Source of the DNA: Brevibacillus sp. JNUCC-41
Lineage (GTDB): Bacteria > Bacillota > Bacilli > Bacillales > DSM-1321
Direction: 5' to 3'
Assembly: GCF_014844095.1 (NCBI RefSeq)
Contig: NZ_CP062163.1
Coordinates: forward strand, 3,629,501 to 3,693,500
DNA: 64,000 nucleotides
In this document: positions 63,813 to 64,000 of the stretch, piece by piece
Numbering within the stretch: the stretch's first letter is position 1
Layout: the number at the start of each line of letters is the position of its first letter
Notes under the pieces: model-generated
Seen by the model: the letters and a program-made list of their open reading frames with translations, nothing else
Database searches by the model: none
What the model was told of the DNA's origin: nothing
Translations under genes and position numbers: made by a program

Positions 63813-64000
63813 AAACCTTTGGTTTTCATTGGTTTAATGTTTTTTAGTTAAATGAAATTCTACAATGGAAGGGAGGATAAAAGCAGTTAGTAGAATGGGT
63901 GATGGAAGAGAGGTCCTTCTTTTATTAATTTTGAAAGCGCAACCAAAAGTGTGCGCTGTTATAATAAATGGACTTTCACATAGCCCGTCATTCTTAACTG
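63813..64000 (+). promoter_or_regulatory. cre site and promoter of the next (off-window) gene
   Basis: TTGAAAGCGCAACCAA at 63931-63946 is a perfect cre match, and TATAAT at 63960-63965 is a -10. No good -35 is seen because the cre occupies that area. A glucose-repressed gene, perhaps a xyloside or xylose transporter, is likely to begin beyond the window. Confidence 0.55.

Overview
The window reads as chromosomal DNA of a low-GC, endospore-forming Bacillaceae. Typical signs are AGGAGG-type ribosome binding sites, T-tailed hairpin terminators, CotB-family coat proteins, a BclA-like collagen protein, a YjcZ protein, class D sortase, and a xylR/xylAB locus very close to that of Bacillus subtilis. 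A Peribacillus or Bacillus simplex-like genus is a guess from overall feel, not something the sequence proves. I recognised no rRNA, tRNA or CRISPR array.

Layout. (1) 1-2.9 kb: a DUF3995 membrane protein cut by the window edge, a broken IS110 transposase, and an AdoMet decarboxylase/spermidine synthase fusion that has lost its N-terminus at the IS junction. (2) 3.2-8.2 kb: a same-strand spore coat cluster of three CotB/DUF2642 proteins, one carrying eight 45-residue repeats, with a tiny membrane protein and an ArsB-type transporter in the middle. (3) 8.2-18.4 kb: an accessory scrapyard with decayed phage genes, copies of an HTH gene, LexA-box/yolD modules, wall-hydrolase fragments, a collagen-like exosporium protein, a DUF1259 protein, YjcZ and an FUSC protein. 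(4) 19-27 kb: a sulfur amino acid region with methionine gamma-lyase, a cystine-type ABC transporter, a deleted C-S lyase, cysteine dioxygenase and a TrxB/thioredoxin pair. Three well-formed sigma-54 promoters and one decayed copy lie in it. (5) 27-38.6 kb: sporulation-type low-complexity proteins (Gln-rich, His/Cys repeat, Gly-rich pair with a SigK-like promoter), a cupin, decayed integrase sequence, secreted-protein pseudogenes and a VanZ protein. A 7.8-kb part is bounded by a direct repeat. (6) 38.7-49.5 kb: transporters (DMT, MFS), a MocR regulator, a MaoC-like protein and a thiamine-binding protein among pseudogenes (SDR, MerR, NmrA, sulfite oxidase). (7) 50-54.8 kb: NhaC antiporter, a divergent regulator, an enolase-superfamily epimerase and a GNAT acetyltransferase. 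(8) 55.3-57.9 kb: an LPNTA-anchored acidic surface protein with its class D sortase, and a DoxX protein. (9) 58.4-64 kb: xylR diverging from xylA-xylB-mutarotase, with operator and CcpA (cre) sites.

How the parts work together. Regions 2 and 5 probably build the outer spore layers. Region 4 looks like a sigma-54 regulon that imports sulfur amino acids, splits or oxidises them, and keeps the thiol pool reduced. Region 9 is a complete xylose utilisation operon. Pseudogenes are unusually frequent. Some lesions lie in homopolymers and could be sequencing errors, but most genes show several independent lesions and are truly decayed.
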